DNA from: Paenibacillus wynnii
Lineage (GTDB): Bacteria > Bacillota > Bacilli > Paenibacillales > Paenibacillaceae
Length of the DNA stretch: 64,000 bases
Reading direction: 5' to 3'
Assembly (NCBI RefSeq): GCF_000757885.1
Contig: NZ_JQCR01000003.1
Location: forward strand, 806,001-870,000
The notes under the pieces are model-generated. The model worked only from the letters and a program-made list of their open reading frames with translations, was not told the DNA's origin and did no database searches. This document shows positions 34,983 to 44,447 of the stretch, piece by piece. The translations under genes were made by a program, and so were the position numbers. Position 1 is the stretch's first letter, and each line of letters opens with the position of its first letter.

Positions 34983-35849
34983 TTGGGAAGGGAAAATGAG
35001 CAGTTTCAGGTACAAAGGGTTATCGGGAACAATGTTGTGATGGTTCAAGGCGGGAAGAACGGAAAAGAATATGTCATTATCGGCAAGGGTATCGGATTTG
35101 CAGTAAAAGGCTCTGGAGTTATTGAAGGAAACGATCATCGCATAGAAAAGCTGTTTCGCTTAGAAGATCGTGAAGAGTGGAGTCAGTATCAGATTCTGCT
35201 GGAGGATATTGATCCTAAGGTGATGAGAATAACCGATGAAATCATTTCAGATATCGCCAGTGAATTTCCCGGTAAGTTGAATGACAAAATTTATTTGGCC
35301 CTCCCAAGCCACATCCAGTTTACCATTTTCCGTCTGCGCAGCGGAATGGACATTGTCAACCCCTTCCTTCAGGAAACCAAAATGACTTTCCCGAAGGAAT
35401 TTGAGATCGCTTACAAGGCAGCCTCAAAGATCAGTGCAGAATTTCAGGTTCAAATCCCTGAAGACGAGGTCGGTTTTCTCACCTATCACGTATACTCAGC
35501 ATTAAGCAATGTTCCGATTGGGCAATTGGTGAAAGCCTCTAACATTGTTAGCGAGCTGATTGATATGATCCGTGAGGAACGTAACATCACTTTTGAACAA
35601 GGAAGTATGAATCACGTTAGACTGATGATTCATCTGAGGTTTTCGATAGAACGGATTTTGCAGGGATCACTAGTTGACAATCCTTTTGTAAAACATATTA
35701 AGAAAGAGTACAAAGAGGAATATAAGCTGGCCCAGAAGCTAGGGAAGGTTATGCATAATACTTTGGGTGCAGAAGTTCCGGAAGAAGAAATTTGCTTCCT
35801 TGCCATGCATTTGCGCCGCTTATTCCAGACCTTAGAGAAAAACAAATAG
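34983..35849 (+). CDS. glcT: PTS-controlled transcription antiterminator, BglG/GlcT family
   Basis: A 288-residue protein. RNA-binding CAT domain at about 1-60 (VQRVIGNNVVMVQ ... EYVIIGKGIGFAVKGSG), PRD1 about 70-170 and PRD2 about 175-280, with conserved histidines in each PRD (for example YLALPSHIQF, FLTYHVYSAL, VRLMIHLRF, FLAMHLRRL) that are phosphorylated by HPr and the EII. TTG 34983 has AGGAGGGG 6 nt upstream and is preferred over GTG 34965. Lying 21 bp before an EIIA gene and behind its own RAT, it most likely controls glucose-type PTS genes. Confidence 0.88.
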   Translation: MGRENEQFQVQRVIGNNVVMVQGGKNGKEYVIIGKGIGFAVKGSGVIEGNDHRIEKLFRLEDREEWSQYQILLEDIDPKVMRITDEIISDIASEFPGKLNDKIYLALPSHIQFTIFRLRSGMDIVNPFLQETKMTFPKEFEIAYKAASKISAEFQVQIPEDEVGFLTYHVYSALSNVPIGQLVKASNIVSELIDMIREERNITFEQGSMNHVRLMIHLRFSIERILQGSLVDNPFVKHIKKEYKEEYKLAQKLGKVMHNTLGAEVPEEEICFLAMHLRRLFQTLEKNK

Positions 35850-35870
35850 CAGCGGTTAGGAGTGACAACT

Positions 35871-36392
35871 ATGTTTTCCAAATGGAAATCCAAAAAAGCA
35901 GAGAAACAGACTGAGCAATATATCATCAAGGTAATAGCTCCAGTGAGTGGGCAATCCGTGCCGCTATCAGAAGTTCCAGACGAAACTTTTGCAGGCGGAC
36001 ATATGGGTAAGGGAATAGCCATAGAACCTATAGAAGGGAAATTGATTGCGCCCTTTGATGGAACAGTTGCACATATCGTCAAAACAAGTCATGCCGTGAT
36101 TCTGGAGCATCCATCTGGTCTGCAACTGCTCCTGCACATCGGTATCGATACCGTGAGCTTAAAGGGAAGCGCTTTTACAAGCCATGTTGCCACTGGAGAC
36201 ATTGTCAAAGCAGGGCAAACACTGATTGAGTTTGATCTGGAAGCTATTCGTGCAGCGGGCTTGCGTACCATTACACCTGTAATTGTAACCAGCAGTGAGG
36301 AATTCACCTTCGAGGTGGAAGAGCATTATGGTCAGGTAACTTCTAGCAAGGACAATATTCTTACCATCGGTTTCAAAGCAACAACCCTATAG
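35871..36392 (+). CDS. PTS glucose-type EIIA component
   Basis: A 173-residue cytoplasmic phosphotransfer protein of the Crr family. The two active-site histidines are at about 74 (KTSHAVILEHPSG) and 89 (LQLLLHIGIDTVSLKG), matching His75 and His90 of E. coli EIIA-Glc. It takes phosphate from HPr and passes it to the IIB domain of the next gene. ATG 35871 is used, GGAG being 10-13 nt upstream. It is a free-standing EIIA; in B. subtilis ptsG the domain is fused to IICB. Confidence 0.9.
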   Translation: MFSKWKSKKAEKQTEQYIIKVIAPVSGQSVPLSEVPDETFAGGHMGKGIAIEPIEGKLIAPFDGTVAHIVKTSHAVILEHPSGLQLLLHIGIDTVSLKGSAFTSHVATGDIVKAGQTLIEFDLEAIRAAGLRTITPVIVTSSEEFTFEVEEHYGQVTSSKDNILTIGFKATTL

Positions 36393-36427
36393 AGCTTCAC
36401 TATTATGAATTGAAGGGATGATTAATT

Positions 36428-37885
36428 ATGTTGGCTTTTCTTCAAAAGCTAGGCAAGTCACTTATGCTTCCGGTAGCAACATTACCAGCAGCAGCCATTC
36501 TACAAGGTTTCGCACTGATTAACTACGAGAAAGACTTCCATTTAGGGGCTGCAGGCAGATTCCTAAATAGTTATGTCTCTCCCTTTCTGAATGCGGGTGC
36601 AGGTGCAATTTTCGGCAACTTAGCATTAATCTTCGCAATTGGGGTAGCTATCGGATTTGCCGGTGATGCGGTTGCAGCACTTTCAGCATTGATTGCATAC
36701 CAAATCCTAGATAGTATTCTTAAAGTCATTCCAGCACAGATCCCATTCATCGGTGACGACGTTAAGTTGAACATGGGTGTACTCGGCGGTATCTTTGCCG
36801 GTGCATGGGCTGCATACCTGTATAAGAGATTTCATAATATTAAAATGCCGGATTGGCTCGGATTTTTCGCCGGCAAACGTTTTGTACCTATCATTACTGC
36901 AGTGACTACAATGGTTTTGGCTGTTGTTGTCGGTATGGTATGGAGCCCTGTTCAAGATGTTATCAGTGACTTTGGAACATGGGTTGTAAGTCTCGGAGCT
37001 ACTGGAGCCTTTATCTTCGGTACGGCTAACCGTCTCTTGATTCCTTTTGGTCTTCATCATGTTATCAATGCGATTGCTTGGTTCCAGATCGGTGATTTCA
37101 CAAATGCTGCTGGAGAAGTAGTACACGGAGATCTGTGGCGCTTCTTCGCCGGAGATAAATCTGCGGGTATGTTTATGACAGGATTCTTCCCAATTATGAT
37201 GTTCGCATTACCGGGTGCTGCACTTGCATTCATTCACACGGCTAGACCCGAGAAAAAGAAAATGGTCGCGTCCATCTTTATCGGTTCTGCAATCGCTTCC
37301 TTCTTAACCGGTATTACTGAACCGTTAGAGTTTTCCTTCATGTTCCTAGCACCAGTGCTTTATATAATACATGCTCTATTGACTGGTTTTGCTGGACTTC
37401 TTATGTATGTGCTAGATGTTAAACTTGGTTTCGGGTTCTCTGCAGGGTTGATCGATTACCTGCTTAACATGAAGCTATCCACCAATGCATGGATTCTGAT
37501 CCCTGTGGGTCTTGCATTCTTTGTTCTCTACTATGTACTGTTCCGCTTTATCATCGTGAAATTCAACTTGAAAACTCCGGGTCGAGAAGATGATGAGGAC
37601 GACGATGTAATTGAAAACACAAATACAGGCGGAGGTAAAATCTCTGACGCTTCCAGAGCGGCTAAAATTCTTGAAAACATCGGTGGTGCAGGAAATATTC
37701 GCAATATCGATGCTTGTATCACTCGTCTGCGTCTTATCGTTAATGATGAGAAGGCAGTAAAAGACTCCGCGCTTAAACAACTTGGCGCTTCGGGTGTTAT
37801 GAGATTGGGTCAAGGCGCCGTACAAATTGTATTTGGCCCTAAATCCGAACAGATCAAGGATGATATCCAAAAATTAATGAAATAA
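36428..37885 (+). CDS. PTS EIICB permease, glucose/N-acetylglucosamine family
   Basis: A 485-residue protein with an N-terminal IIC membrane domain (about 1-380; LMLPVATLPAAAILQG, the FGLHHVINAIAW loop, and GITEPLEFSFMFLAP sugar-site motif), an acidic linker (REDDEDDDVIEN) and a C-terminal IIB domain with phospho-cysteine C430 in NIDACITRLRLIV. Organisation IIC-IIB plus separate EIIA is complete for transport. Glucose is the favoured substrate because of glcT and the RAT; N-acetylglucosamine permeases are close relatives and cannot be excluded. Confidence 0.88.
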   Translation: MLAFLQKLGKSLMLPVATLPAAAILQGFALINYEKDFHLGAAGRFLNSYVSPFLNAGAGAIFGNLALIFAIGVAIGFAGDAVAALSALIAYQILDSILKVIPAQIPFIGDDVKLNMGVLGGIFAGAWAAYLYKRFHNIKMPDWLGFFAGKRFVPIITAVTTMVLAVVVGMVWSPVQDVISDFGTWVVSLGATGAFIFGTANRLLIPFGLHHVINAIAWFQIGDFTNAAGEVVHGDLWRFFAGDKSAGMFMTGFFPIMMFALPGAALAFIHTARPEKKKMVASIFIGSAIASFLTGITEPLEFSFMFLAPVLYIIHALLTGFAGLLMYVLDVKLGFGFSAGLIDYLLNMKLSTNAWILIPVGLAFFVLYYVLFRFIIVKFNLKTPGREDDEDDDVIENTNTGGGKISDASRAAKILENIGGAGNIRNIDACITRLRLIVNDEKAVKDSALKQLGASGVMRLGQGAVQIVFGPKSEQIKDDIQKLMK

Positions 37886-37902
37886 ACAGGTTTAAAGTTC
37901 TG

Positions 37903-37950
37903 CCCGTGATTTTGGAATGTCCCGATATGGACCGAAATCACGGGTTTTTT
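37903..37950 (+). terminator. Rho-independent terminator of the glcT-PTS operon
   Basis: CCCGTGATTT (37903-37912) pairs with GAAATCACGGG (37934-37944, one G-U), then six T. Confidence 0.9.
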
Positions 37951-38036
37951 ATTTTAATTGTAACTATTTAAGGATGATTAGGGAGATTGTCTTTGATATA
38001 CTCTTTATAAAATAAGGATGAGGTTGGTGTATATGA

Positions 38037-38564
38037 ATGATTGAGGGGAAATCTGCATTAGTTATTATTGATGTTCAAGAAGCTATGTTTTCGTATCCCG
38101 ATATGAAGCTACATAATGAGTCTGGTGTAATGGAAAGTATCATTTCTCTGCTTGCCAAAGCACGCCGTGCTGAAGTGCCTGTTGTGTACATCCAACATAC
38201 ATCCGATGAAGAATACACAAAAGGAACACCTACCTGGCAAATTAGCAGTAGAATAGCCCCGCGAGAAGGTGAAGTTATTATTGAAAAGCCTACTTGGGAT
38301 GCATTTCATCTTACTACTCTGCATGATGTTCTTCAGGAGCTTGGTGTTAATAAACTGGTTATTGCGGGCATGCAAACCGAGTTTTGTTTAGATACGACAT
38401 GCAGAAGATCCTACAGCTTGGGATACTCAAGTATTCTAGTAGAAGATGCTCATAGTACCTTTGATCAACCCCATATCAGCAGCAAAGAGATCATAGATCA
38501 TCATAATAAAGTACTGGGAGGCAGATTTGTAACCCTCCAAAAGGAGAGTGAGGTGCAGTTCTAG
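38037..38564 (+). CDS. Isochorismatase-like cysteine hydrolase
   Basis: A 175-residue protein with the catalytic aspartate in LVIIDVQEAMF (D12), lysine in EKPTWDAFHLT and cysteine in LVIAGMQTEFCLDTTCRRSY. This is the Asp-Lys-Cys triad of the isochorismatase/nicotinamidase superfamily. Small size and sequence resemble the poorly defined YrdC-type amidohydrolases. ATG 38037; ribosome site weak (GATGAGGTTGG). The next gene begins at the base after the stop. Confidence 0.85.
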   Translation: MIEGKSALVIIDVQEAMFSYPDMKLHNESGVMESIISLLAKARRAEVPVVYIQHTSDEEYTKGTPTWQISSRIAPREGEVIIEKPTWDAFHLTTLHDVLQELGVNKLVIAGMQTEFCLDTTCRRSYSLGYSSILVEDAHSTFDQPHISSKEIIDHHNKVLGGRFVTLQKESEVQF

Positions 38565-39440
38565 ATGAGCAGAGCATTTAATGCCATGAAGCCCAGAAAA
38601 CGCTCAAAATGGAGACTCTTCGCCGGAAAACGGTATTTCACATGGAAGAGGTACCTAAGCTGGGTAATGGGTATTGAACCAGGTAAACTGGCAACGATTC
38701 GTACTGACGAACCATTAGAACATGAAGTCTTCACGCACTCTACTCCTTTACTGCGCAGCCTCCGCAATGTCGACATGCAGCTCCAATATAATAAAATAAC
38801 GAATCTGCGTATAGCTGTAGATCAACTGGATGGTCTTATGCTTCGCCCGGGTGAGAGATTTTCTTACTGGAGAAGTATAGGCAAACCTACTAAACGCAAA
38901 GGGTATCTGGATGGGATGGTGCTTCACTACGGAGGTTTTCGTCCCGGTGTAGGCGGAGGTCTATGCCAGCTGTCCAATCTAATCTTTTGGATGACATTAC
39001 ATACACCTTTAACGGTAACTGAACGTCATAGACATAGCTACGATGTGTTCCCTGATGAACAGCGTACTCAGCCCTTCGGAAGTGGGGCTACTTGCTCATA
39101 TAACTATTTGGATCTGCAGCTGATGAATCATACGGACTGCACTTATCAGCTTAAGTTGTGGCTGGATGATTCACACCTCCATGGAGAATGGAGAAGTACT
39201 GAAAACCCGCTGTATCATTTTGAAATCTATGAAAGTGACCATCTCATCCATCTTGAGCCTTGGGGTGGCTATATACGCAGCAATAGTATCCGACGCAAAA
39301 AGCTCACTCGGTTCGGAGAGCTGGCGGGAGATGAGCTTATCACAGAAAACCATGCCCTCATGATGTACGCACCCCTACTACAGACTGAATCTAAGGTGGA
39401 AAGTAGTTTTGAAATGAATCAGAGGTCCGAAAATTTTTAG
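38565..39440 (+). CDS. VanW family protein
   Basis: A 291-residue protein with the VanW core: LNVD-like start, LRIAVDQLDGLMLRPGERFSYWRSIGKPTKRKGY, then GVGGGLCQLSNLIFW, the hallmark segment, and HSYDVFPDEQRTQPFGSGATCSYNYLDLQL. No signal peptide is evident; the N-terminus is basic. VanW occurs in some vancomycin-resistance clusters but its biochemical role is unknown, and there are no van genes here. It abuts the hydrolase gene and may be cotranscribed. Confidence 0.85.
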   Translation: MSRAFNAMKPRKRSKWRLFAGKRYFTWKRYLSWVMGIEPGKLATIRTDEPLEHEVFTHSTPLLRSLRNVDMQLQYNKITNLRIAVDQLDGLMLRPGERFSYWRSIGKPTKRKGYLDGMVLHYGGFRPGVGGGLCQLSNLIFWMTLHTPLTVTERHRHSYDVFPDEQRTQPFGSGATCSYNYLDLQLMNHTDCTYQLKLWLDDSHLHGEWRSTENPLYHFEIYESDHLIHLEPWGGYIRSNSIRRKKLTRFGELAGDELITENHALMMYAPLLQTESKVESSFEMNQRSENF

Positions 39441-39533
39441 GTAAAAGTATTTCATGAAAAGGGCTGCATTTTTTCGTCATCTGAGTTACATTATCATAAG
39501 TGACTTTAAAGACGTCTGAAAGGAACCCTTTTC

Positions 39534-40448
39534 ATGAACCGTAAACCCTCAACTATTCCTGTTCCCGTACTTATGATGATCGGTATTGTAGCTATTTCAT
39601 TTTCCTCTATCTTCATTAAATGGTCGGCTGCTCCCGCATCTATACAAGGCATGTACCGATTATTGTTCACATCATTGCTTATGCTTCCTTTTGCCCGACC
39701 TTACAGCGGAGCATTATTTGCTTTGCGTAAAAAGGATTGGATTATGCTCATAGCTTCAGGTATTATGTTAGCCTTGCACTTTTTGCTGTGGATGGGCTCT
39801 TTGAAATTCACTTCCGTAGCGAGTTCTACTATGATTATGGCTTTGGAACCAGTCTTTATTATGCTGGGTGCTTATTTCCTGTTCAAAGAAAAGACAGCTG
39901 TATCTGCCCTCCTGGGTATGGGAATTGCTATTGCAGGTGTGATATTTATCGGCTGGGGAGATATAGGTATTTCTGCGAATAACCTAAAAGGTGATATATT
40001 ATCTATTGGGGGAACGGCTGCCGTGGCGGTTCATATGCTAATTGGTCAAAAGGTTGTCGTCCGCATGCCTTCTTATCTATACAGCCTAATCGTCTTTATT
40101 TCGGCTTCTTTTGTATTTGCTATATACAATTTACTCATGGGCATCCCCTTCTTTGACTATCCGCCTCGTGAGTGGGGGATCTTTATGCTTTTGGCTGTAG
40201 TTCCGACCGTATTCGGTCATATTTTATTTAACTGGCTGCTGCAATTTGTCTCGGCTACGACGGTTTCCATGAATATTCTGGGAGAGCCCGTTGGTGCCAG
40301 TATTCTTGCTTATTTACTGCTGGGTGAACAATTAACAGGTCTACAGTGGACAGGAAGTTTGCTGGTTATGTGCGGTTTGGCGGCTTATTTATATGCAGGA
40401 CGCAAAAAAGGGAAAGATATCGCTCCTGTACTAGACAATGCTTCATAA
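39534..40448 (+). CDS. EamA family (DMT) transporter
   Basis: A 304-residue membrane protein with ten predicted hydrophobic segments arranged as two EamA repeats of five. First repeat has FKEKTAVSALLGMGIAIAGVIFIG, second has GEPVGASILAYLLLGEQLTGLQWTGSLLVMCGLAAYLYAG; both keep the E-x-P/G and W/G pattern at the repeat ends. Drug/metabolite exporter family; substrate not predictable. GAAAGGAA precedes ATG 39534. Confidence 0.88.
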   Translation: MNRKPSTIPVPVLMMIGIVAISFSSIFIKWSAAPASIQGMYRLLFTSLLMLPFARPYSGALFALRKKDWIMLIASGIMLALHFLLWMGSLKFTSVASSTMIMALEPVFIMLGAYFLFKEKTAVSALLGMGIAIAGVIFIGWGDIGISANNLKGDILSIGGTAAVAVHMLIGQKVVVRMPSYLYSLIVFISASFVFAIYNLLMGIPFFDYPPREWGIFMLLAVVPTVFGHILFNWLLQFVSATTVSMNILGEPVGASILAYLLLGEQLTGLQWTGSLLVMCGLAAYLYAGRKKGKDIAPVLDNAS

Positions 40449-40476
40449 GTGAATTTTAGAAAAAGGGGTTACAACC

Positions 40477-41319
40477 ATGAAAGAACATAATCAAGAGAAT
40501 GAACCGGACTTCAGGAAAGAAGCGGGCCCCAGCAGTGAAGAGCTCTGGAATGAAGATACATACAGCGCCTGGACCAGCCGCTTCGGGACACCTGCTGAAG
40601 CAGCAGCCAAACTGCGCAAAGATCCTGCTAATAAGCTATTTCCGATTTCCACATATTTTGGAGAAGTATCCGGAAAAAAGATCATGAATCTGATGGGTTC
40701 AAACGGTATGAAAGCTGTTGCGCTTGGTTTGCTGGGGGCTGAAGTTACGGTTGCGGATTTCTCGGAGGCCAATGCCCGGTATGCTGCGGATTTAGCTGAA
40801 GAGGCAGGAATCCCGTTAACATACATCGTATCGGATGTGTTGAACCTACCGGAAGAAACCTTGAATGGTTCATATGATATTGTCTTTGCTGAACAGGGGA
40901 TTGTTCATTATTTTACCGATCTAAGACTGTTTATGAATACAGCCTATCGCTTACTAGCTCCTGGAGGGATCTTTGTACTGCGGGATTTCCACCCTATAAC
41001 CACTAAGCTGATTTCATCCAAGGGCTCTACGGCTAAAGTCCGCAAACATAAAGTCACTGGAGATTATTTCGACACAGGCCTAGAAGAAAAGAAAGTGTCC
41101 TATTCCAAATATTTACCTACATCCACATCTGGTACCGCGGGTGATGGGGGACAGCAGAGTGTCGTGTATTGGCGGCGCTGGACATTAGGCGAAATCGTTA
41201 CGGCAGCAGCCGGCAGCGGTCTTATTATTAACAAGCTGGTTGAGGAGCCTAATCTATCCTCCGATGTATATGACAAAGGCATTCCTAAGACGTTTACCTT
41301 AGTAGCAGGGAAAAGCTGA
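40477..41319 (+). CDS. Class I SAM-dependent methyltransferase
   Basis: A 280-residue protein. The SAM-binding motif I region is KIMNLMGSNGMKAVALGLLGAEVTVADFSEANARYA (about residues 68-105), with an acidic residue after strand 2. YDIVFAEQGIVHYFTDL is motif II/III and LAPGGIFVLRDFHP is strand 5. Substrate unknown. AAAAAGGGG precedes ATG 40477. It lies 28 bp after the EamA gene. Confidence 0.87.
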   Translation: MKEHNQENEPDFRKEAGPSSEELWNEDTYSAWTSRFGTPAEAAAKLRKDPANKLFPISTYFGEVSGKKIMNLMGSNGMKAVALGLLGAEVTVADFSEANARYAADLAEEAGIPLTYIVSDVLNLPEETLNGSYDIVFAEQGIVHYFTDLRLFMNTAYRLLAPGGIFVLRDFHPITTKLISSKGSTAKVRKHKVTGDYFDTGLEEKKVSYSKYLPTSTSGTAGDGGQQSVVYWRRWTLGEIVTAAAGSGLIINKLVEEPNLSSDVYDKGIPKTFTLVAGKS

Positions 41320-41340
41320 ACAGAAAAATAGAGAAAAAAT

Positions 41341-41394
41341 AAACCGGTATGTCTAAAAGTCGCTAGAAGTGACTGGAGACTTACCGGTTTTTTT
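41341..41394 (+). terminator. Rho-independent terminator between methyltransferase and lysR
   Basis: AACCGGTA (41342-41349) pairs with TACCGGTT (41382-41389), inner TCT/AGA, then T-run. AAAATAAA on the left side may let it serve the convergent lysR gene too. Confidence 0.85.
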
Positions 41395-41419
41395 AATTCG
41401 TAATCTGATATAGTTTGTT

Positions 41420-42310
41420 TTATTTAGTTTCAGTCTGAATCATCTGCACGAAAGCCTGCTGAAGCGGAGAGAGGGCATAGTCTTTCCGCCACGCCAGCAT
41501 AAACCCGCCGAACTCCGTTTGAATTCCCGGCAAATCAGAATATCGTAAACGCCCTAAGGATAACTCCGATTCAATACCCTTTTTCGAAAAAATTCCTACT
41601 GCATCACCCTCACTAATTATCGCTTTGAGCGTTTCCGGAGCATTGAGCTCCGTCCGGTTCCATAAGCGTACCTGATTCAGTTGAGCCCATTTGTCCGCGA
41701 TCGTACGAAGTGAGGAACCTTCAGCATGTTGTACCCAAGGAGCACTTGCCACTTGTTCAACTGTGAGGTCAGGTTTCCCATCAAAAGGGTGACCGGGAGC
41801 ATAAATGAGCACAGCATCTTCATGATCTAACAGCTGGTAGTTAAAGGATTTGTCGCTAGTATCCACACTATGGAGCAAGCCGAAATGTATTTCCTGAAGT
41901 CGTAAACGTTCTCGAAGCAGTGCATCTGGTTGAATTGTTAAAGACAACTTCGATCCAGGATACGATTTCATGAATGGTGAGATTGCTTTTGGCAGAAGAT
42001 AAGTTCCAGGGATAAATCCAGCTTCCATTTCCAATTCTCCATCGAAAGGCGAAGTGAATTGTTTAATACTTCGTTCGGCCTCCGCAGTAAGGTAGACAAT
42101 TTTTACAGCATATTGATAAAGGGTTCTTCCGGCTTCCGTTAACAATACCCGGCCGCTTCTATATTGGAATAAAGGGATGCCCAACTCGCTTTCCAGGCTT
42201 TTCATATGAAAGGTTACTGTCGGCTGTTTCAATCCCAGTTCTGCAGCGACATCCGTAACTTTCTTATACTTTTCGATAAGAACAAGAATATGCAATTTCG
42301 TGTAGTTCAT
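41420..42310 (-). CDS. LysR family transcriptional regulator
   Basis: A 296-residue regulator. N-terminal winged HTH (YTKLHILVLIEKYKKVTDVAAELGLKQPTVTFHMKSLESELGIPLFQ, about 3-48) and a substrate-binding domain from about 90. CysB/CbbR-like architecture. GGAGG sits 7 nt before the second ATG (42310), which is chosen over the ATG at 42316. It is divergent from pstS, with 194 bp between; whether it controls pst is unknown. Confidence 0.88.
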   Translation of the reverse strand: MNYTKLHILVLIEKYKKVTDVAAELGLKQPTVTFHMKSLESELGIPLFQYRSGRVLLTEAGRTLYQYAVKIVYLTAEAERSIKQFTSPFDGELEMEAGFIPGTYLLPKAISPFMKSYPGSKLSLTIQPDALLRERLRLQEIHFGLLHSVDTSDKSFNYQLLDHEDAVLIYAPGHPFDGKPDLTVEQVASAPWVQHAEGSSLRTIADKWAQLNQVRLWNRTELNAPETLKAIISEGDAVGIFSKKGIESELSLGRLRYSDLPGIQTEFGGFMLAWRKDYALSPLQQAFVQMIQTETK

Positions 42311-42504
42311 CGTCATACCTCCATAAGATCAACGCAATACTAACTTATTGTCTTCTGAGTATAGATTATATCTATAACATTATACAATTTGTATTAGATT
42401 ATTTATCTTTCGTTTTACATAACTATGACTTTTATCTGACGAACGAGCTCTAGAATAAGAAGAGTCAGAAGCGACACAATACTTTAAAGGGGAGACAAAA
42501 AACA

Positions 42505-43452
42505 ATGCAATTTAGAAAATCATGGATCATGACTTTGGCTTTAACTAGTGTAGTCGCACTTGCGGCATGTGGAAATAATACTACGACAAATAACGGCGGT
42601 AACAATGGAGCAGCTACAAATGCACCAACAGAAGCTAGCAGCGGTGCAGATATTAGTGGTTCCATTCTGGCTTCCGGTTCAACAGCTTTGCAACCGTTGG
42701 TTGAACAGGTAGCTGAGAAATTCATGGAAACAAACACGGGCGTGGATATTCAAGTACAAGGTGGAGGAAGCGGAACTGGATTAACTCAGGTAGCTGAGAA
42801 GCAAGTAGACATTGGTAACTCTGATGTATTCGCAGAAGAGAAATTAAAAGATGCTGATGCAGATAAAGCTGCAGCTCTGGTAGATCATCAAGTAGCTGTT
42901 GTAGGGATTTCTACAGTAACTCACCCGGAGACAGGTGTAGATGGTCTGACGAAGCAACAACTGGTTGATATTTTCACAGGTAAAGTAACGAACTGGAAAG
43001 AAGTTGGCGGTGCAGATCAAAAGATTCAAATCATCAACCGTCCAGGCAGCTCCGGAACTCGTGCTACTTATGAGAGTTTTGCTCTTGGCATGAAAACTGA
43101 AGATCTTCAAGGCTCTATTCAAGAGGACTCATCCGGTACCGTTAAGAAAATGATTGGAGAAACTCCGGGTGCAATTGGTTACTTGGGATTGTCCTATCTT
43201 GATGATTCAGTAAAAGCTATCAGCTATGATGGTGTTGAACCTTCAGTAGATAACGTAATTTCCGGTAAATATCCGGTTTGGGCATACGAACACATGTATA
43301 CCAATGGTGAGCCTAATGAAACAGTGAAAGCTTTCCTTGATTACTTTATGACTGATGAAGTACAAACTGGGGATGTTGTAGAACTCGGCTACATTCCAGC
43401 TTCAAAAATGCAGGTCTCACGGGATCTTGAAGGAAACGTAACAACCAAGTAA
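42505..43452 (+). CDS. pstS: Phosphate ABC transporter substrate-binding lipoprotein
   Basis: A 315-residue lipoprotein. Signal peptide with lipobox VALAAC (Cys22), a Thr/Asn-rich spacer to about residue 50, then the PstS fold: GSILASGSTALQPLVEQVAEKFM, QVQGGGSGTGLTQVAEKQVDIGNSDVF and INRPGSSGTRATYESF, which bind phosphate. First gene of pstSCAB. The 194-bp upstream region contains AT-rich TTTACAT-like hexamers that could be PhoP sites, but I could not define a clear Pho box. Confidence 0.93.
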   Translation: MQFRKSWIMTLALTSVVALAACGNNTTTNNGGNNGAATNAPTEASSGADISGSILASGSTALQPLVEQVAEKFMETNTGVDIQVQGGGSGTGLTQVAEKQVDIGNSDVFAEEKLKDADADKAAALVDHQVAVVGISTVTHPETGVDGLTKQQLVDIFTGKVTNWKEVGGADQKIQIINRPGSSGTRATYESFALGMKTEDLQGSIQEDSSGTVKKMIGETPGAIGYLGLSYLDDSVKAISYDGVEPSVDNVISGKYPVWAYEHMYTNGEPNETVKAFLDYFMTDEVQTGDVVELGYIPASKMQVSRDLEGNVTTK

Positions 43453-43544
43453 ATACAACTTCTATGCTAAAATTCATCAGAACTTCATGTGATTAGAGGC
43501 GGAAACTTCTGCCTCTCTTTTCACTTTAGAAAGAGGGAGCCTTC

Positions 43545-44447
43545 TTGAGGGGTAAATTAAAACAATCACGTTTCGAAAAACATCATATTGAAGATTTTAT
43601 CGGGCGTTCTTATATGTCCTTTTGTGTGCTGCTATTGGTAGTCATTATAATATCGATGGTATATTTTGTAGCGTCTAAAGGTGTTTCTACTTTTATTAGC
43701 GGGGATGTAACGGTTTCTCAATTTTTATTCGGTACGAAATGGTCTCCAGAAGCTGAAACTCCATCTTTCGGCGCATTTCCATTTATAGCTGGCTCTTTTC
43801 TGGTTACATTTCTAGCTGCACTTATTGCCAGTCCACTAAGTATATGCGCTGCACTTTTTATGACTGAAATTGTACCCGGATGGGGCAAAAAGCTGTTGCA
43901 GCCGGTTATCGAACTGCTGTCAGGTATTCCTTCTGTGGTGTATGGTTTCATCGGTCTTAGTGTAATTGTACCGTTTCTACGCAATACATTTCCCGGTCAG
44001 GGTATCGGGGTTGCTGCAGGCGCGCTTGTATTATCTGTTATGATTTTACCTACCATTACAAGCGTGGCTGCAGACGCGCTTTCTTCTTTACCGCAAAATT
44101 TGAAGGAGTCATCCTTTGCGCTTGGGGCCACTAGATGGCAGACGATATCCCGTGTGATTATTCCGACAACTCTGCCGGCTATTATGACAGGTGTCGTCTT
44201 GGGGATGGCGCGCGCATTTGGTGAAGCTCTTGCCGTACAAATGGTCATCGGAAATGCACCGTTTATCCCGCGGTCACTATTCGAATCTGCTTCTACCTTA
44301 ACAAGTGTGATTACACTCGGTATGGGAAATACGACAATGGGTTCAGCACACAATAATGCGCTGTGGAGTATGGCGCTTGTTCTTATGCTGATGACCTTTG
44401 TATTCATCTTCCTCGTCCGACTTCTTGAAAGGAGGAATAAGATTTGA
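43545..44447 (+). CDS. pstC: Phosphate ABC transporter permease PstC
   Basis: A 300-residue membrane protein with six hydrophobic segments and the EAA loop (NLKESSFALGATRWQTISRVIIPTTLPAIMTG, about residues 187-218). IELLSGIPSVVYGFIGLSVIVPFLR is a PstC/PstA hallmark. The start is TTG 43545 behind AGAGGGAG. It overlaps pstA by 4 nt. Confidence 0.92.
   Translation: MRGKLKQSRFEKHHIEDFIGRSYMSFCVLLLVVIIISMVYFVASKGVSTFISGDVTVSQFLFGTKWSPEAETPSFGAFPFIAGSFLVTFLAALIASPLSICAALFMTEIVPGWGKKLLQPVIELLSGIPSVVYGFIGLSVIVPFLRNTFPGQGIGVAAGALVLSVMILPTITSVAADALSSLPQNLKESSFALGATRWQTISRVIIPTTLPAIMTGVVLGMARAFGEALAVQMVIGNAPFIPRSLFESASTLTSVITLGMGNTTMGSAHNNALWSMALVLMLMTFVFIFLVRLLERRNKI

Noticed and set aside
38565..39440. 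Vancomycin resistance cluster because of VanW
   Set aside because: No vanA/B ligase, vanH, vanX or vanRS genes are nearby; VanW-domain proteins are common in Paenibacillus-type genomes outside resistance loci.
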